A stretch of 64,000 bases of DNA, taken from NCBI RefSeq assembly GCF_008086045.1, contig NZ_VSEY01000029.1:1-64000 (forward strand). Direction: 5' to 3'. Source of the stretch: Nonomuraea sp. PA05. Its GTDB lineage: Bacteria > Actinomycetota > Actinomycetes > Streptosporangiales > Streptosporangiaceae. The translations under genes were made by a program, and so were the position numbers. Every line of letters starts with the position of its first letter. Position 1 is the stretch's first letter. This document shows positions 48,941 through 57,180 of this stretch, piece after piece. The notes beneath the pieces are model-generated. The model had not been told where the DNA came from. It was given only the letters and a program-made list of their open reading frames with translations, and did not search any database.

Positions 48941-48949
48941 GAAAGTTTC
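48941..48949. promoter_or_regulatory. Second GAAAGTTTC site between GH3 and haloperoxidase genes
   Basis: GAAAGTTTC followed at once by AGGAAAC, so a second overlapping TTTC/GAAA dyad is present. 88 bp from the first site. It could serve the GH3 promoter or the divergent secreted enzyme gene at 49078. Confidence 0.5.
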
Positions 48950-49077
48950 AGGAAACTTGTGCGGAGTGGCGGCTGCGCCATGGCCTTGTCACCCTTCCGA
49001 CAGTTCGAATACACGTTCGAAGCTGGAAGTGTCGGCGGACGCACGGGGGTTCCGAATCACGTCAGGAGAAGACGTCC

Positions 49078-50508
49078 ATGTCCGCTCGAAGATCCTTACT
49101 CGCCCTGACGATCGCCTTGGGGACGGCGATCGCGCTCACCGTCCCGCCCGGCACCGCCGCCCAGGCCACCACGTCGCCGAACGTGGTGGTCCGGTGGAAC
49201 CAGGCACTGCTGAGCGCCGTACGCGCGGGCACGCTCGGCCCGCCGATGGTCGCCAGAGCGCTCGCCATCACGCACACCTGCGCCCACGACGCCTGGGCCG
49301 CCTACGACCCGGTGGCCGTCGGCACCCGGCTGGGCGGCTCGCTGCGGCGGCCGGCCGCGGAGCACACCCAGGCCAACAAGGCCGAGGCGATCAGCTTCGC
49401 CGCCCACCTCGCCGCGGTCGACCTCTATCCGGCGCAGCGGGCCACGTTCGACGCGCTGATGGCCGACCTGGGATACGACCCCGCCAACCCGGCCGGCCAG
49501 GCCGCCCGCACCGGGGTCACCGCGTGCCAGGCCGTGCTCGGCCACCGGCACGCCGACGGCTCCAACCAGTCCGGCGGCTACGCCGACACCACCGGCTACG
49601 CGCCCGTCAACGCGCCCGTCGTCGTGGCCGACCCGCTGACCACGCTGAACGCTCCCGGCCGGTGGGCGCCGCTGACGTTCGTCGACCGGGCCGGCGTCCT
49701 GGTGACGCCGCCGTTCCTCGCGCCGCACTGGGGCGGGGTCACCTCCTTCAGCGGCGTCGCCCGCTCGCTGGCCGACGGGGTGCCCGCGCCGCACGCGTAC
49801 GGCTCGTCCGGGTTCCGCGCCCAGGCCGCCGAGATCGTGTCCGGCACGGCCGCGCTCACCGACCGGCAGAAGGCGATCGCCGAGTACTGGGCCGACGGTC
49901 CCGCCAGCGAGACGCCGCCCGGCCACTGGTGCCTGTTCGCCCAGCAGATCTCCGCGCGCGACCGGCACGGCCTCGACCAGGACGTCAAGCTGTTCTTCGC
50001 GCTGTCCAACGCGGTCATGGACGCGGGCATCGCCTCCTGGGAGGCCAAGCGCGACCACGACTCCGCCCGGCCGATCACCGCGATCCGCTTTCTGTATCGG
50101 GGGCAGCGGATCCCGGCCTGGGGCGGGCGGACCGTGGACGGGGCTTCGTGGACGCCCTACCAGGTGTCCACCTTCCCGACGCCGCCGTTCGCCGAGTACG
50201 TGTCGGGGCACAGCACGTTCAGCGCGGCGGCGGCCGAGGTGCTCACGCGGTTCACGGGGGCCGACGCGTTCGGCGGGCAGGCCGTGGTCGCCCGCGGGTC
50301 TTCCCTGGTGGAGCCGGGGGTGGTGCCCGCGCAGGACGTGACGCTGCGGTGGGCCACGTTCAGCGGGGCCGCCGACGAGGCGGGGATGTCGCGTCGCTAC
50401 GGCGGCATCCACTTCCGCGCCGGTGACCTCCAGGGGCGGTCACTCGGCCGGGCGGTGGGTTCCGCGGCGTGGGAGCGGGCGCAGGCCTACTGGTCGGGGC
50501 GCGGCTGA
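49078..50508 (+). CDS. Secreted vanadium-dependent haloperoxidase-like / PAP2-superfamily enzyme
   Basis: A 476-residue protein with a signal peptide (cleavage near residue 29, GTAAQA). All vanadate/phosphate-binding residues of the family are in place: Lys324 and Arg331 (KRDHDSARPITAIR), Ser377-Gly378-His379 (YVSGHSTFSA), Arg440 and His445 (RRYGGIHFRAGD). The distribution resembles vanadium chloroperoxidases and related acid phosphatases, which share this pocket. It could generate hypohalous acid outside the cell or be a phosphatase. AGGAGAAG precedes the ATG. A strong hairpin terminator follows. Confidence 0.88.
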   Translation: MSARRSLLALTIALGTAIALTVPPGTAAQATTSPNVVVRWNQALLSAVRAGTLGPPMVARALAITHTCAHDAWAAYDPVAVGTRLGGSLRRPAAEHTQANKAEAISFAAHLAAVDLYPAQRATFDALMADLGYDPANPAGQAARTGVTACQAVLGHRHADGSNQSGGYADTTGYAPVNAPVVVADPLTTLNAPGRWAPLTFVDRAGVLVTPPFLAPHWGGVTSFSGVARSLADGVPAPHAYGSSGFRAQAAEIVSGTAALTDRQKAIAEYWADGPASETPPGHWCLFAQQISARDRHGLDQDVKLFFALSNAVMDAGIASWEAKRDHDSARPITAIRFLYRGQRIPAWGGRTVDGASWTPYQVSTFPTPPFAEYVSGHSTFSAAAAEVLTRFTGADAFGGQAVVARGSSLVEPGVVPAQDVTLRWATFSGAADEAGMSRRYGGIHFRAGDLQGRSLGRAVGSAAWERAQAYWSGRG

Positions 50509-50528
50509 GGGTTTCGCACGGCGTGGAA

Positions 50529-50560
50529 GGCGCCCGCCCCCTTGGCAGGGGGCGGGCGCC
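50529..50560. terminator. Strong bidirectional terminator hairpin
   Basis: GGCGCCCGCCCCC (50529-50541) pairs perfectly over 13 bp with GGGGGCGGGCGCC (50548-50560) around a 6-nt loop TTGGCA, between the convergent haloperoxidase and DUF397 genes. No T-tract, but very stable. Confidence 0.85.
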
Positions 50561-50576
50561 GTTGTGCTGCGGAAGG

Positions 50577-50768
50577 TCAGGCCACGTTGCTCTGCTCGGC
50601 CTGGCGGTTGAGCGTTTCGAGGTCGAACGCGCCGGACTTGACGGCCGCGGTGAACGCCTCCCAGTCACGGCGAGGAACTTCCAGCACCGTGTCCGGGTTG
50701 TCCGCGTGAATGAGCTCCACGTGGTCGTTGATCCGCTTCGCCGCGACGCGGCTGGCGTCGTGTGACAT
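50577..50768 (-). CDS. DUF397-domain protein, 63 aa
   Basis: Short actinomycete protein with the DUF397 pattern: VELIHADNPDTVLEVPRRDWEAFTAAVKSGAFD. AGGAG lies 8 bases before ATG 50768. DUF397 genes usually sit directly after an XRE/Scr1-type regulator gene and are thought to act with it; here no such gene adjoins, so it is an orphan copy. Function unproven. Confidence 0.85.
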   Translation of the reverse strand: MSHDASRVAAKRINDHVELIHADNPDTVLEVPRRDWEAFTAAVKSGAFDLETLNRQAEQSNVA

Positions 50769-51013
50769 CTGCAGCACTCCTCTCGGTGCACCTGCGGGCG
50801 CCACCCCGGTCACCCATTCGCAGGAGGACCGGGGCGGTTGCGGGCAGCCTCGCATCCCGGCGGCCCGGAAGGCCACCGCTATGGCGTGCGAACCGGTGAG
50901 GAAAACCCCTCCATGGATGCTGATCTTTGTAGCCGGGTGGTAAAAAGGCAGCGCACCCGGGCGGACACAACGGGTCATAGGTGGGCGAGTGCCGCACCGG
51001 CCACAACCGTTCG

Positions 51014-51325
51014 CTAGAACAGCTCGTCCCCAGGCGGGCCCACCATGATGGCGTCCACCTGACGGGCGGCGTCGTCGTGCGCCTCCTGGGCGGCGCGCAG
51101 CACGGCCTCGGCGAGTCCCCGGCCGTCCAGGCGCAACGCGCCCGGCGCGATCGTGACGCCCGTGAGCCGCCCCGCGGCGCCCGCCGTCACGCGCACCTGG
51201 CCGTCCGCCGCCTCCCCATAGCCGACGACCACGTCGATCTCGCCCTTGAGCTGCTCGACGTGGACCAGCATCTCCTCTGCCCGCGCCGTGATCCGTCCCA
51301 GGTCCTCGCGGTCGAAGTCGTTCAC
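51014..51325 (-). CDS. YbaB/EbfC-family nucleoid-associated protein
   Basis: A 103-residue protein with an N-terminal helix rich in charged residues (DREDLGRITARAEEMLVHVEQLKGEI) and the YbaB core (GQVRVTAGAAGRLTGVTIAPGALRLDGRGLAEAVLRAAQEAHDDAARQVDAIMV). GTG 51325 is used because GGGGG precedes it closely and because the longer frame extends into unrelated sequence. YbaB proteins bind DNA as dimers. It is not next to dnaX or recR, so it is one of the extra paralogues common in actinomycetes, some tied to ESX-type loci; none is here. Confidence 0.85.
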   Translation of the reverse strand: MNDFDREDLGRITARAEEMLVHVEQLKGEIDVVVGYGEAADGQVRVTAGAAGRLTGVTIAPGALRLDGRGLAEAVLRAAQEAHDDAARQVDAIMVGPPGDELF

Positions 51326-51392
51326 CGAACCCCCGTTCTCTTGCCTGGAGCGTGCGGACACAAGCTGACACTTCACGAAATTTCGAAAGATT

Positions 51393-52106
51393 CTACGGCG
51401 CTACGGCGAGCAGGGCGAAGCGGTGCGCGGTGGCCTGGAGCGGCATGTCCTGGTGGAGGGCGCGCAGCCGGTCCTCGTACGCGCCCACCTCGAACCCCGG
51501 CACCTGCCAGGTGACCGCACGCAGGAACAGCACCAGCGCGCCGACGTCGTGGAAGGTGGTGGTGAAGGACGCCGCCGCGCTCCACGTGACCGTCAGGCCC
51601 AGGCCGGCCGTGGCCGTGGCGAGGTCCCAGCCGTGGTCCGGGTGCGGCGGGCCGCCGAGGGCGGTGTTGAGTTCCGCCAGGTCGTGGCCGGACACCTGCT
51701 GGGTGAGGTACGTCCCGCCGGGGGCGAGCAGCCGGCGGACCTCGGCCGGGTCATAGGCCGCATGGCGGTTGAGCACGAGGTCGAAGGAGGCGTCGGGGAA
51801 GGCACGGGGGTGGTCGGCGACCTCGACGCCCAGGGGTGCCAGGCGGGCTCTGGCGATGGGCAGGTTCGGCGGGTGGCCTTCGGTGGCGGCGGCTCGCGGG
51901 GGCAGCGGGGTGAGGGAGGCGAGCAGTTCGCCGCCTCCCGTGCCGAGGTCGAGGACGGAGGTGGCGGTGGCGAGGTGTTCGCGGGCCAGGCGCTCGTAGT
52001 CCCAGGGCAGCTCGCCGTCGTAGGTGACGCGGTCGCGCAGGAGGGAGAAGTCCCAGCCTTCGAACGGGGTGGTCCGCGCCTGGTGGATCAGCTCCTCGAA
52101 GTTCAT
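51393..52106 (-). CDS. Class I SAM-dependent methyltransferase
   Basis: A 237-residue methyltransferase with VLDLGTGGGELLASL (motif I, near residues 51-65), AAATEGHPPNLPIARARL, DASFDLVLNRHAAYD and LLAPGGTYLTQQVSG. The pattern fits the Methyltransf_11/25 group. An N-terminal segment (HQARTTPFEGWDFSLLRDR) is shared with a common actinomycete subfamily of unknown substrate. Lies between YbaB and a LacI-type gene on the same strand; no evident operon partner. Confidence 0.88.
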   Translation of the reverse strand: MNFEELIHQARTTPFEGWDFSLLRDRVTYDGELPWDYERLAREHLATATSVLDLGTGGGELLASLTPLPPRAAATEGHPPNLPIARARLAPLGVEVADHPRAFPDASFDLVLNRHAAYDPAEVRRLLAPGGTYLTQQVSGHDLAELNTALGGPPHPDHGWDLATATAGLGLTVTWSAAASFTTTFHDVGALVLFLRAVTWQVPGFEVGAYEDRLRALHQDMPLQATAHRFALLAVAP

Positions 52107-52143
52107 GCGACGTGATCATCGCGGACGGGCCTCATGGTCCGCA

Positions 52144-53172
52144 TCACGTTAAACGGCGCGGCGGGGTGCTGGCGCGCAGGACGACGGTGGCCGGCAGGCG
52201 GGTCTCCCCCAGTTCGTCGTCCGACAACGCCAGCCGCATCGCGCTCAGCCCCGCCTCGCGCAGCGGCACGGTCACCGAGGTGAGCGCGGGCACGACGTCC
52301 ACGGTCGAGGCGATGTCGTCGAACCCCGCCACCCCGATGCCGGCCCCCGGCACCACCCCGGCGTCGCGTAACGCCGTCATCGCGCCGATCGCCATCACGT
52401 CGTTGACCGCGAACACCGCCTCCACGTCGCCGATCCCCCGCTCCACCAGCCGCCGCGCCGCGTCGTAGCCGCCCGCGCGGGTGAAGTCGGTCTCGACGGC
52501 GAGGGGCGGCGGCACCCCCCGCAGCCCCGACAGGAAGCCTTCGTGCCGGTCGCGGGAGGTGCGCAGCGCGGGCGGCGCGTGCAGGACGGCGAAGCGGCGG
52601 TAGCCCGCGCCGAGCAGGGCGCGGGCCAGGGCGGCGGCTCCGCCGTGGTTGTCGATGGTGACGGTGCCGAACGGCAGGTCGCGCTGGCTGATCAGGACGA
52701 CCCGCCCGCCGGCCGTCCGGTACGCCTCCAGCTCGTCGATCAGCTCGTCCCTGGTGCCCGCCCCGTCGATGCGGCTTCCCGTGACGATGATGACGCGCGG
52801 GCGCTGGCCGCGCAGGGTCCTGACGATCTCCAGCTCCCGCTCGGGCGACCCGCCGGCCACCGCCATGGTGACGATGAGCCCGTCCCGTTCGGCTGCCTGG
52901 CCGACGCCGGCGGCGATGGAGGAGAAGTACGGGTCGGCCACGTCGCGCACCACGAGCGCGACGGTCCTGGTCGAGCCCTTGGCGATGGCCTGGGCCGACA
53001 GGTGCGGCTCGTAGCCGAGGCGGGCCGCCGCCGCGCGGACGCGGTCGGCGTTCTCGGCCCTGACGTTGCGTGAGCTGCCGTTGAGCGCGCGGGAGGCGGT
53101 GGCGACGGAGACCCCCGCCTCCCGGGCGACGTCGTGCAGGGTGGGCGCGGCCCCGTCGTCCATGACGGTCAT
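52144..53172 (-). CDS. LacI-family regulator coupled to the beta-helix gene
   Basis: LacI helix-turn-helix at residues about 10-34 (PTLHDVAREAGVSVATASRALNGSSRNVRAENADRVR), AAARLGYEPHLSAQAIAKGSTRTVALVVRDVADPYFSSI hinge and an effector domain to residue 342. ATG 53172 overlaps the stop of the upstream beta-helix gene (ATGA), so the two are translationally coupled; the regulator is made with a secreted glycan-active protein. It is a good candidate for the twin operators at 57112-57158. The protein is closely similar in layout to the regulator at the right edge of the window. Confidence 0.92.
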   Translation of the reverse strand: MTVMDDGAAPTLHDVAREAGVSVATASRALNGSSRNVRAENADRVRAAAARLGYEPHLSAQAIAKGSTRTVALVVRDVADPYFSSIAAGVGQAAERDGLIVTMAVAGGSPERELEIVRTLRGQRPRVIIVTGSRIDGAGTRDELIDELEAYRTAGGRVVLISQRDLPFGTVTIDNHGGAAALARALLGAGYRRFAVLHAPPALRTSRDRHEGFLSGLRGVPPPLAVETDFTRAGGYDAARRLVERGIGDVEAVFAVNDVMAIGAMTALRDAGVVPGAGIGVAGFDDIASTVDVVPALTSVTVPLREAGLSAMRLALSDDELGETRLPATVVLRASTPPRRLT

Positions 53173-56100
53173 TTTGTCACCACGGCCAGCGGTTCGCCGC
53201 GGGTCGCGCCCGCCTCGTTCGACAGCTCCGCGACGTAGGTGCGGGTGCCCGCCGGGCGTCCCGTCAGGACGGTGGCGGCGCTCTGCGCGGCTGGGGTGCC
53301 GGCGGTGAGCCGCTGGGTGTCGATGAGCACGCCGTCCTCGTAGAGGCGGTAGGTGGTGCCGTTGGTGCCCCACCACATGTTCATGCGGATCGTGTACGAG
53401 CCGTCGTGGTCCCAGTTGTCGCTGCTCAGCACGGGTTTGCCGGGGTTCGCCCTGGTCACGTCCACCTTGAGGGTGGTCGTGGCGGTGCGGCCGGCCTGGT
53501 TGAGCAGCTCGCCGGTGTAGACGTGGGCGCCGTTGCGCTGGCCGGTGATCTCGACCGTGGCCCGCTGGGCGCGCGGGGTGTTCGGGGTGAGGTCGCGCCT
53601 GGCGATCTCCTTGCCGTTCTCGTACAGGACGAAGACGCTGCCGTTGACGCCGTACCAGAGGTTCATGGTCACGTCGTAGCTGCCGTACGGGTGGTCGCTG
53701 GTGGCGGAGAGCGCCGCCCGCGCGGGCGGCGCGTTGGCGCCGTCCTGCGGGAGCTCCGGCTCGGGGCGGGTGACCTTGATCGTGTACGTGGCGTCCGCCG
53801 TGCCGTCCTCCGACACCACCTTGACGGCCACCTCGGTGTCGCCGACCGGGATCGGGACGGCGGGCGCGGCGGTGCCGCTCGCGACCGCCTTGCCCTGAAC
53901 CGTGATGGCGGCCTTCGGGTTGAGCGCGGTGGGGGTGACGGTGAGGGTGTCGCCGGGGATGGTCAGGGCGTAGTCGTGCTCATCGGGGTCGAAGGCCGGG
54001 TCGAGGGTGCCGGCGGAGGTGGCGAGGCCGGTCAGCGTGGTGTCCTGGGCGAGGGGGCGGCGCTGGACGCGCAGGGTGTGCGTGGCCTGGGTGCCGTCCT
54101 CGGCGGTGACCACGATGGCGACCTCCGCCCCGGTGTCGCCGAGCGTGACGGTGCGGGTGGCCTGGGCGCCGTCCGTGCCGGCGCCGTCGATGGCGACGGA
54201 CCTGGCGAACGGGCTGCGCGCGACGGCGGTGACCGACACCTCGGTGACGCGCGCCGGCACCTCCAGCACCCCGTCCGCCGGAGTGCCCTGGCTGGTGTCC
54301 AGGCTGAGCAGGGCGGCGTCGTCGCGGGACAGGCCGACGCCCTGGGAGACGCGGATGTCGTCGAGGTCGACGCTGCCGTAGTTGGTGCTGGTGGCGGCGT
54401 ACTCGAGCTTGGCCAGGGTGTCCACGGGGGTTCTGAACGCGGCGCCTTCGAGCACCTTGCGGCCGTCGATGAGCAGGTCGAAGCGCTTGTTGACGGTGTC
54501 CATGACGGCGGCGACGTGGTACCAGCGGCCCGGCTCGTACGCGCCGACGGTCTTCGTGGCGGAGCCGGCGTAGGCGACGATCGTGTTCTTGGTGAAGGCG
54601 AGGCTGACGACGCTCTGACCGGCGGCGTCCTTCACGTACGGGATGGACCACCAGTGGTTGCCCGAGGCGTAGGGCTGTGTGCTCATGACGTTCGTCTCGA
54701 CGGTGACGACGCCCTTCAGCGCGGAGGCCGTCGTGAGGCTGGTGACGCCGCTGTTGGTGGTGCGGGTCAGCCTGATGTTCCTGTCGCCGGCGTTGTCGAC
54801 GATCTCCACGCTGCCGCCGCCGCTGGTGACGGCCAGGTCGGCTGTTCCGGCGAACGGGCCTGCGGGCAGGTCGTCGAAGTCGTGCACGGCCACGTAGTCG
54901 GGGGTGGGGCGGACGAGGAGCAGGGATCCGGCGTCCGTCGTGGTGGCCGCCTCGACCTTCAGGCCCGTCCTGGTCTTCGGCTCGAAGCCGCCGGCGGTGG
55001 CGCGCAGCGTGTAGCCCTCGCCGACGGGGACGCCGTCCACCGTGTAGGAGCCGTCGGCTGCGCTGGTGGCGGTGGCCAGGGTCTGGTCGCCGTCCCTGAC
55101 GGTGACGGTGGCGGCGGGCAGGGGCTGGGCGGCCTGGTCCAGAACCTTGCCGATGATCGTGCCGACGGTGCTGGTGGAGGCCATGGTGAGGGCGACGGTG
55201 GTGACGTTGCCCGGGCGGACGGCGACGGTCTCGGTGGCGGTCGCGTAGCCGTTCCTGGTGGCGGTCACCTCGATGCCGTCGGCGAACGGCACGTGCCTGA
55301 TGGCGAAGCGCCCGTCCGTGCCGGTCGTGACCGTGCCAGAAGCGGCCGTCGCCGTCACCGTCGCCCCCGCGATGGGCGCGCCGGACGGGGTGCGGACGGT
55401 GCCGGTGATGGACTCGGTGGTGGCGCCGGAGGCGGTGGCGTACTCGAAGGCGCCGAGGTCCGGGGCGCCGTTGTACAGCGCCGCACCGGCGTAGTCACGC
55501 CCGCCGTTGCCCTCGATCGCGGTGCCCGCGTCGATGGCGTACGAGCCGGAGGTGACGCGCAGCCCGTGGGCCGTCCGGAGGGCGGGGCCGGTCTCCGGGG
55601 TGCCGTAGGGGCCGTCGAGCGGCGCGTCCGCGAACAGCGGGTCCGCCGTCACCACGGCGGCCTGGTCGCCCGGTGGCACCGTGAGGGCGGCGCCGCCGTA
55701 GAGGTTGTGGCTGTAGGCGATGGTGGGGCTGGTCGTCAGGACCGCGCCCGCCCTGGTGGAGTAGAGCAGGTTGTTGGTGATGTCGTAGCGGGCGTCGAGG
55801 TAGCTGCCGTACCCATAGATCAGGTATCCGGATTTGTCGTTGTAAATGGTGTTGTTGTAGATCTTCGCGGTGGCCGCGCGGTCCGAGTGCAGGTAGATCT
55901 GGTAGCGGCTGTTGCCCGCGATGACGTTGCCGCGCACCACCGCGTCGCCGAAGCCGAACTGGCACAGCAGCACGCCGTCGCCGTTGCCGTGCAGGAAGTT
56001 GTACTGGACGACCTGCCGGGTGGTGCCCTTGTCCGGGTCGATGCCGTTGGAGTCCGCGCCGCCGGCCTTCTGCTGCGTCTCGTACACCTCGTTGAACTGG

Positions 56101-57086
56101 AACGTCACGTCGTCGGCGTAGTACGTCTCGATGCCGGAGGTGCCGGTGCGGAAGACGACGTTGCGCTCGATCAGCGCGCCGCGCACGTTGGTGACGTACA
56201 TGCCGTTGCAGCCGTAGGCCGTGCCGGCCTGGGTGACGTGGTTGTTCCTGATGACGATGTTCGTGTGCGGGGTGAACTTCGGGTCGTCCGCGTTCTGCCG
56301 GGTGCCCCAGCCCGTGGGGACGGCGTTCTCACCGTCGCCGGTGTACTGCTTGACCACGATCCCGGCGAACGAGGTGTTGGCGACCGTGGAGTTCTGCACC
56401 ACCACGTCGTTCAGCACGGTCGCCTGCCCCGGCGCCTGGGCGTCGGCGACCGTCGTGTCGAAGACGATGCCCCCGGTCTTCTTCGAGCCGTCCCAGCCGG
56501 TGCCGAAGTGCACGCCCGGCTCGTCGTTCTCGCTGCTGCCGCCGATCCAGTTGACCTCGCCGGTGACGTCGTGCACGGCTACGCCGTCGATGACGAAGCC
56601 GTCGAGGGTCTGGCCGTTGTCGCCGGAGACGTGGATGCCGCGCAGGTCGCGCAGGTTCTCGCCGGGGGTGCCGGTGGCGGGCGCCTCGTTGGTGACCTCC
56701 AGGTTCCTGATGGTCCAGAACTCCTGGTTGAACAGCCGGACGGCGTCGCCCGCCTGACCGGCGGCGTCGATGCGGGGCTTGGCGCCCTCGCCGTAGCTGT
56801 CGACGGTGATGGGGGCGCCGCTTTCGCCCGAGCCCTTGGGCCAGAGCTGCTCGCCGCTCCAGCGCTGCCCGGCGCGCAGGAGGATGCGGTCGCCGGGCTG
56901 GAACGTGGTCGCGCTGACCTTGGCCAGGCTCTTCCAGGGGTGCGCCGCGTCCTGGCCGGAGGCGGCGTCGTCACCGGCGGCGGCGTCCACGTAGTACGTG
57001 ACGCCCGCCACGGCGGCGGCGGGCTGGGCGGGAGGCAGGAAGGCGGCCACCAGGGCGGCGGCCACCAGGAGACGGGCACGGAACAT
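53169..57086 (-). CDS. Large secreted right-handed parallel beta-helix protein, multidomain
   Basis: A 1305-residue secreted protein. Domains in order: signal peptide (about 1-26); right-handed parallel beta-helix like polysaccharide lyases and pectinases (about 28-550, with repeated NNxV/NVI turns such as IVIRNNHVTQAG and YDITNNLLYSTRAG); two carboxypeptidase-regulatory-like beta-sandwiches (about 555-715); a concanavalin/LamG-like domain (about 730-910, HVAAVMDTVNKRFDLLIDG); two cadherin-like sandwich domains (about 920-1105); and two C-terminal repeats (NLWYGVNGSVFVLYENG and NMWWGTNGTTYRLYEDG) likely to bind sugar. No lyase or hydrolase catalytic set was assigned with confidence. Coupled to the LacI gene. 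Twin palindromes lie upstream. Confidence 0.85.
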   Translation of the reverse strand: MFRARLLVAAALVAAFLPPAQPAAAVAGVTYYVDAAAGDDAASGQDAAHPWKSLAKVSATTFQPGDRILLRAGQRWSGEQLWPKGSGESGAPITVDSYGEGAKPRIDAAGQAGDAVRLFNQEFWTIRNLEVTNEAPATGTPGENLRDLRGIHVSGDNGQTLDGFVIDGVAVHDVTGEVNWIGGSSENDEPGVHFGTGWDGSKKTGGIVFDTTVADAQAPGQATVLNDVVVQNSTVANTSFAGIVVKQYTGDGENAVPTGWGTRQNADDPKFTPHTNIVIRNNHVTQAGTAYGCNGMYVTNVRGALIERNVVFRTGTSGIETYYADDVTFQFNEVYETQQKAGGADSNGIDPDKGTTRQVVQYNFLHGNGDGVLLCQFGFGDAVVRGNVIAGNSRYQIYLHSDRAATAKIYNNTIYNDKSGYLIYGYGSYLDARYDITNNLLYSTRAGAVLTTSPTIAYSHNLYGGAALTVPPGDQAAVVTADPLFADAPLDGPYGTPETGPALRTAHGLRVTSGSYAIDAGTAIEGNGGRDYAGAALYNGAPDLGAFEYATASGATTESITGTVRTPSGAPIAGATVTATAASGTVTTGTDGRFAIRHVPFADGIEVTATRNGYATATETVAVRPGNVTTVALTMASTSTVGTIIGKVLDQAAQPLPAATVTVRDGDQTLATATSAADGSYTVDGVPVGEGYTLRATAGGFEPKTRTGLKVEAATTTDAGSLLLVRPTPDYVAVHDFDDLPAGPFAGTADLAVTSGGGSVEIVDNAGDRNIRLTRTTNSGVTSLTTASALKGVVTVETNVMSTQPYASGNHWWSIPYVKDAAGQSVVSLAFTKNTIVAYAGSATKTVGAYEPGRWYHVAAVMDTVNKRFDLLIDGRKVLEGAAFRTPVDTLAKLEYAATSTNYGSVDLDDIRVSQGVGLSRDDAALLSLDTSQGTPADGVLEVPARVTEVSVTAVARSPFARSVAIDGAGTDGAQATRTVTLGDTGAEVAIVVTAEDGTQATHTLRVQRRPLAQDTTLTGLATSAGTLDPAFDPDEHDYALTIPGDTLTVTPTALNPKAAITVQGKAVASGTAAPAVPIPVGDTEVAVKVVSEDGTADATYTIKVTRPEPELPQDGANAPPARAALSATSDHPYGSYDVTMNLWYGVNGSVFVLYENGKEIARRDLTPNTPRAQRATVEITGQRNGAHVYTGELLNQAGRTATTTLKVDVTRANPGKPVLSSDNWDHDGSYTIRMNMWWGTNGTTYRLYEDGVLIDTQRLTAGTPAAQSAATVLTGRPAGTRTYVAELSNEAGATRGEPLAVVTK

Positions 57087-57111
57087 CGCTGCTCCTCGGA
57101 GTGGGGGGTGA

Positions 57112-57131
57112 GCTCCGGAACGCTCCGGAGC
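57112..57131. promoter_or_regulatory. Operator-like palindrome A upstream of the beta-helix gene
   Basis: GCTCCGGAACGCTCCGGAGC, near-perfect 20-bp dyad with core CCGGAACGCTCCGG, 26 bp upstream of the beta-helix gene start. Shares the CCGGARCG core with the palindrome at 23877. Confidence 0.6.
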
Positions 57132-57138
57132 AGGGTGC

Positions 57139-57158
57139 GCTCCGGAGCGCTCCGGAGC
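57139..57158. promoter_or_regulatory. Operator-like palindrome B upstream of the beta-helix gene
   Basis: GCTCCGGAGCGCTCCGGAGC, perfect 20-bp palindrome, 27 bp from site A centre to centre. Core GGAGCGCTCC is also the centre of the known CebR operator TGGGAGCGCTCCCA, so a LacI-family repressor is the likely binder; which one is unknown. Confidence 0.65.
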
Positions 57159-57180
57159 AGGTGAGGGACTGGCGCGGGCG

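Noticed and set aside
53406..57164. Very long open frame on the plus strand opposite the beta-helix gene (1252 codons)
   Set aside because: It is an antisense shadow of GC-rich coding sequence: its translation is low-complexity Gly/Ala/Val/Arg-rich, with no domain and no ribosome site, while the opposite strand encodes a clear multidomain secreted protein.
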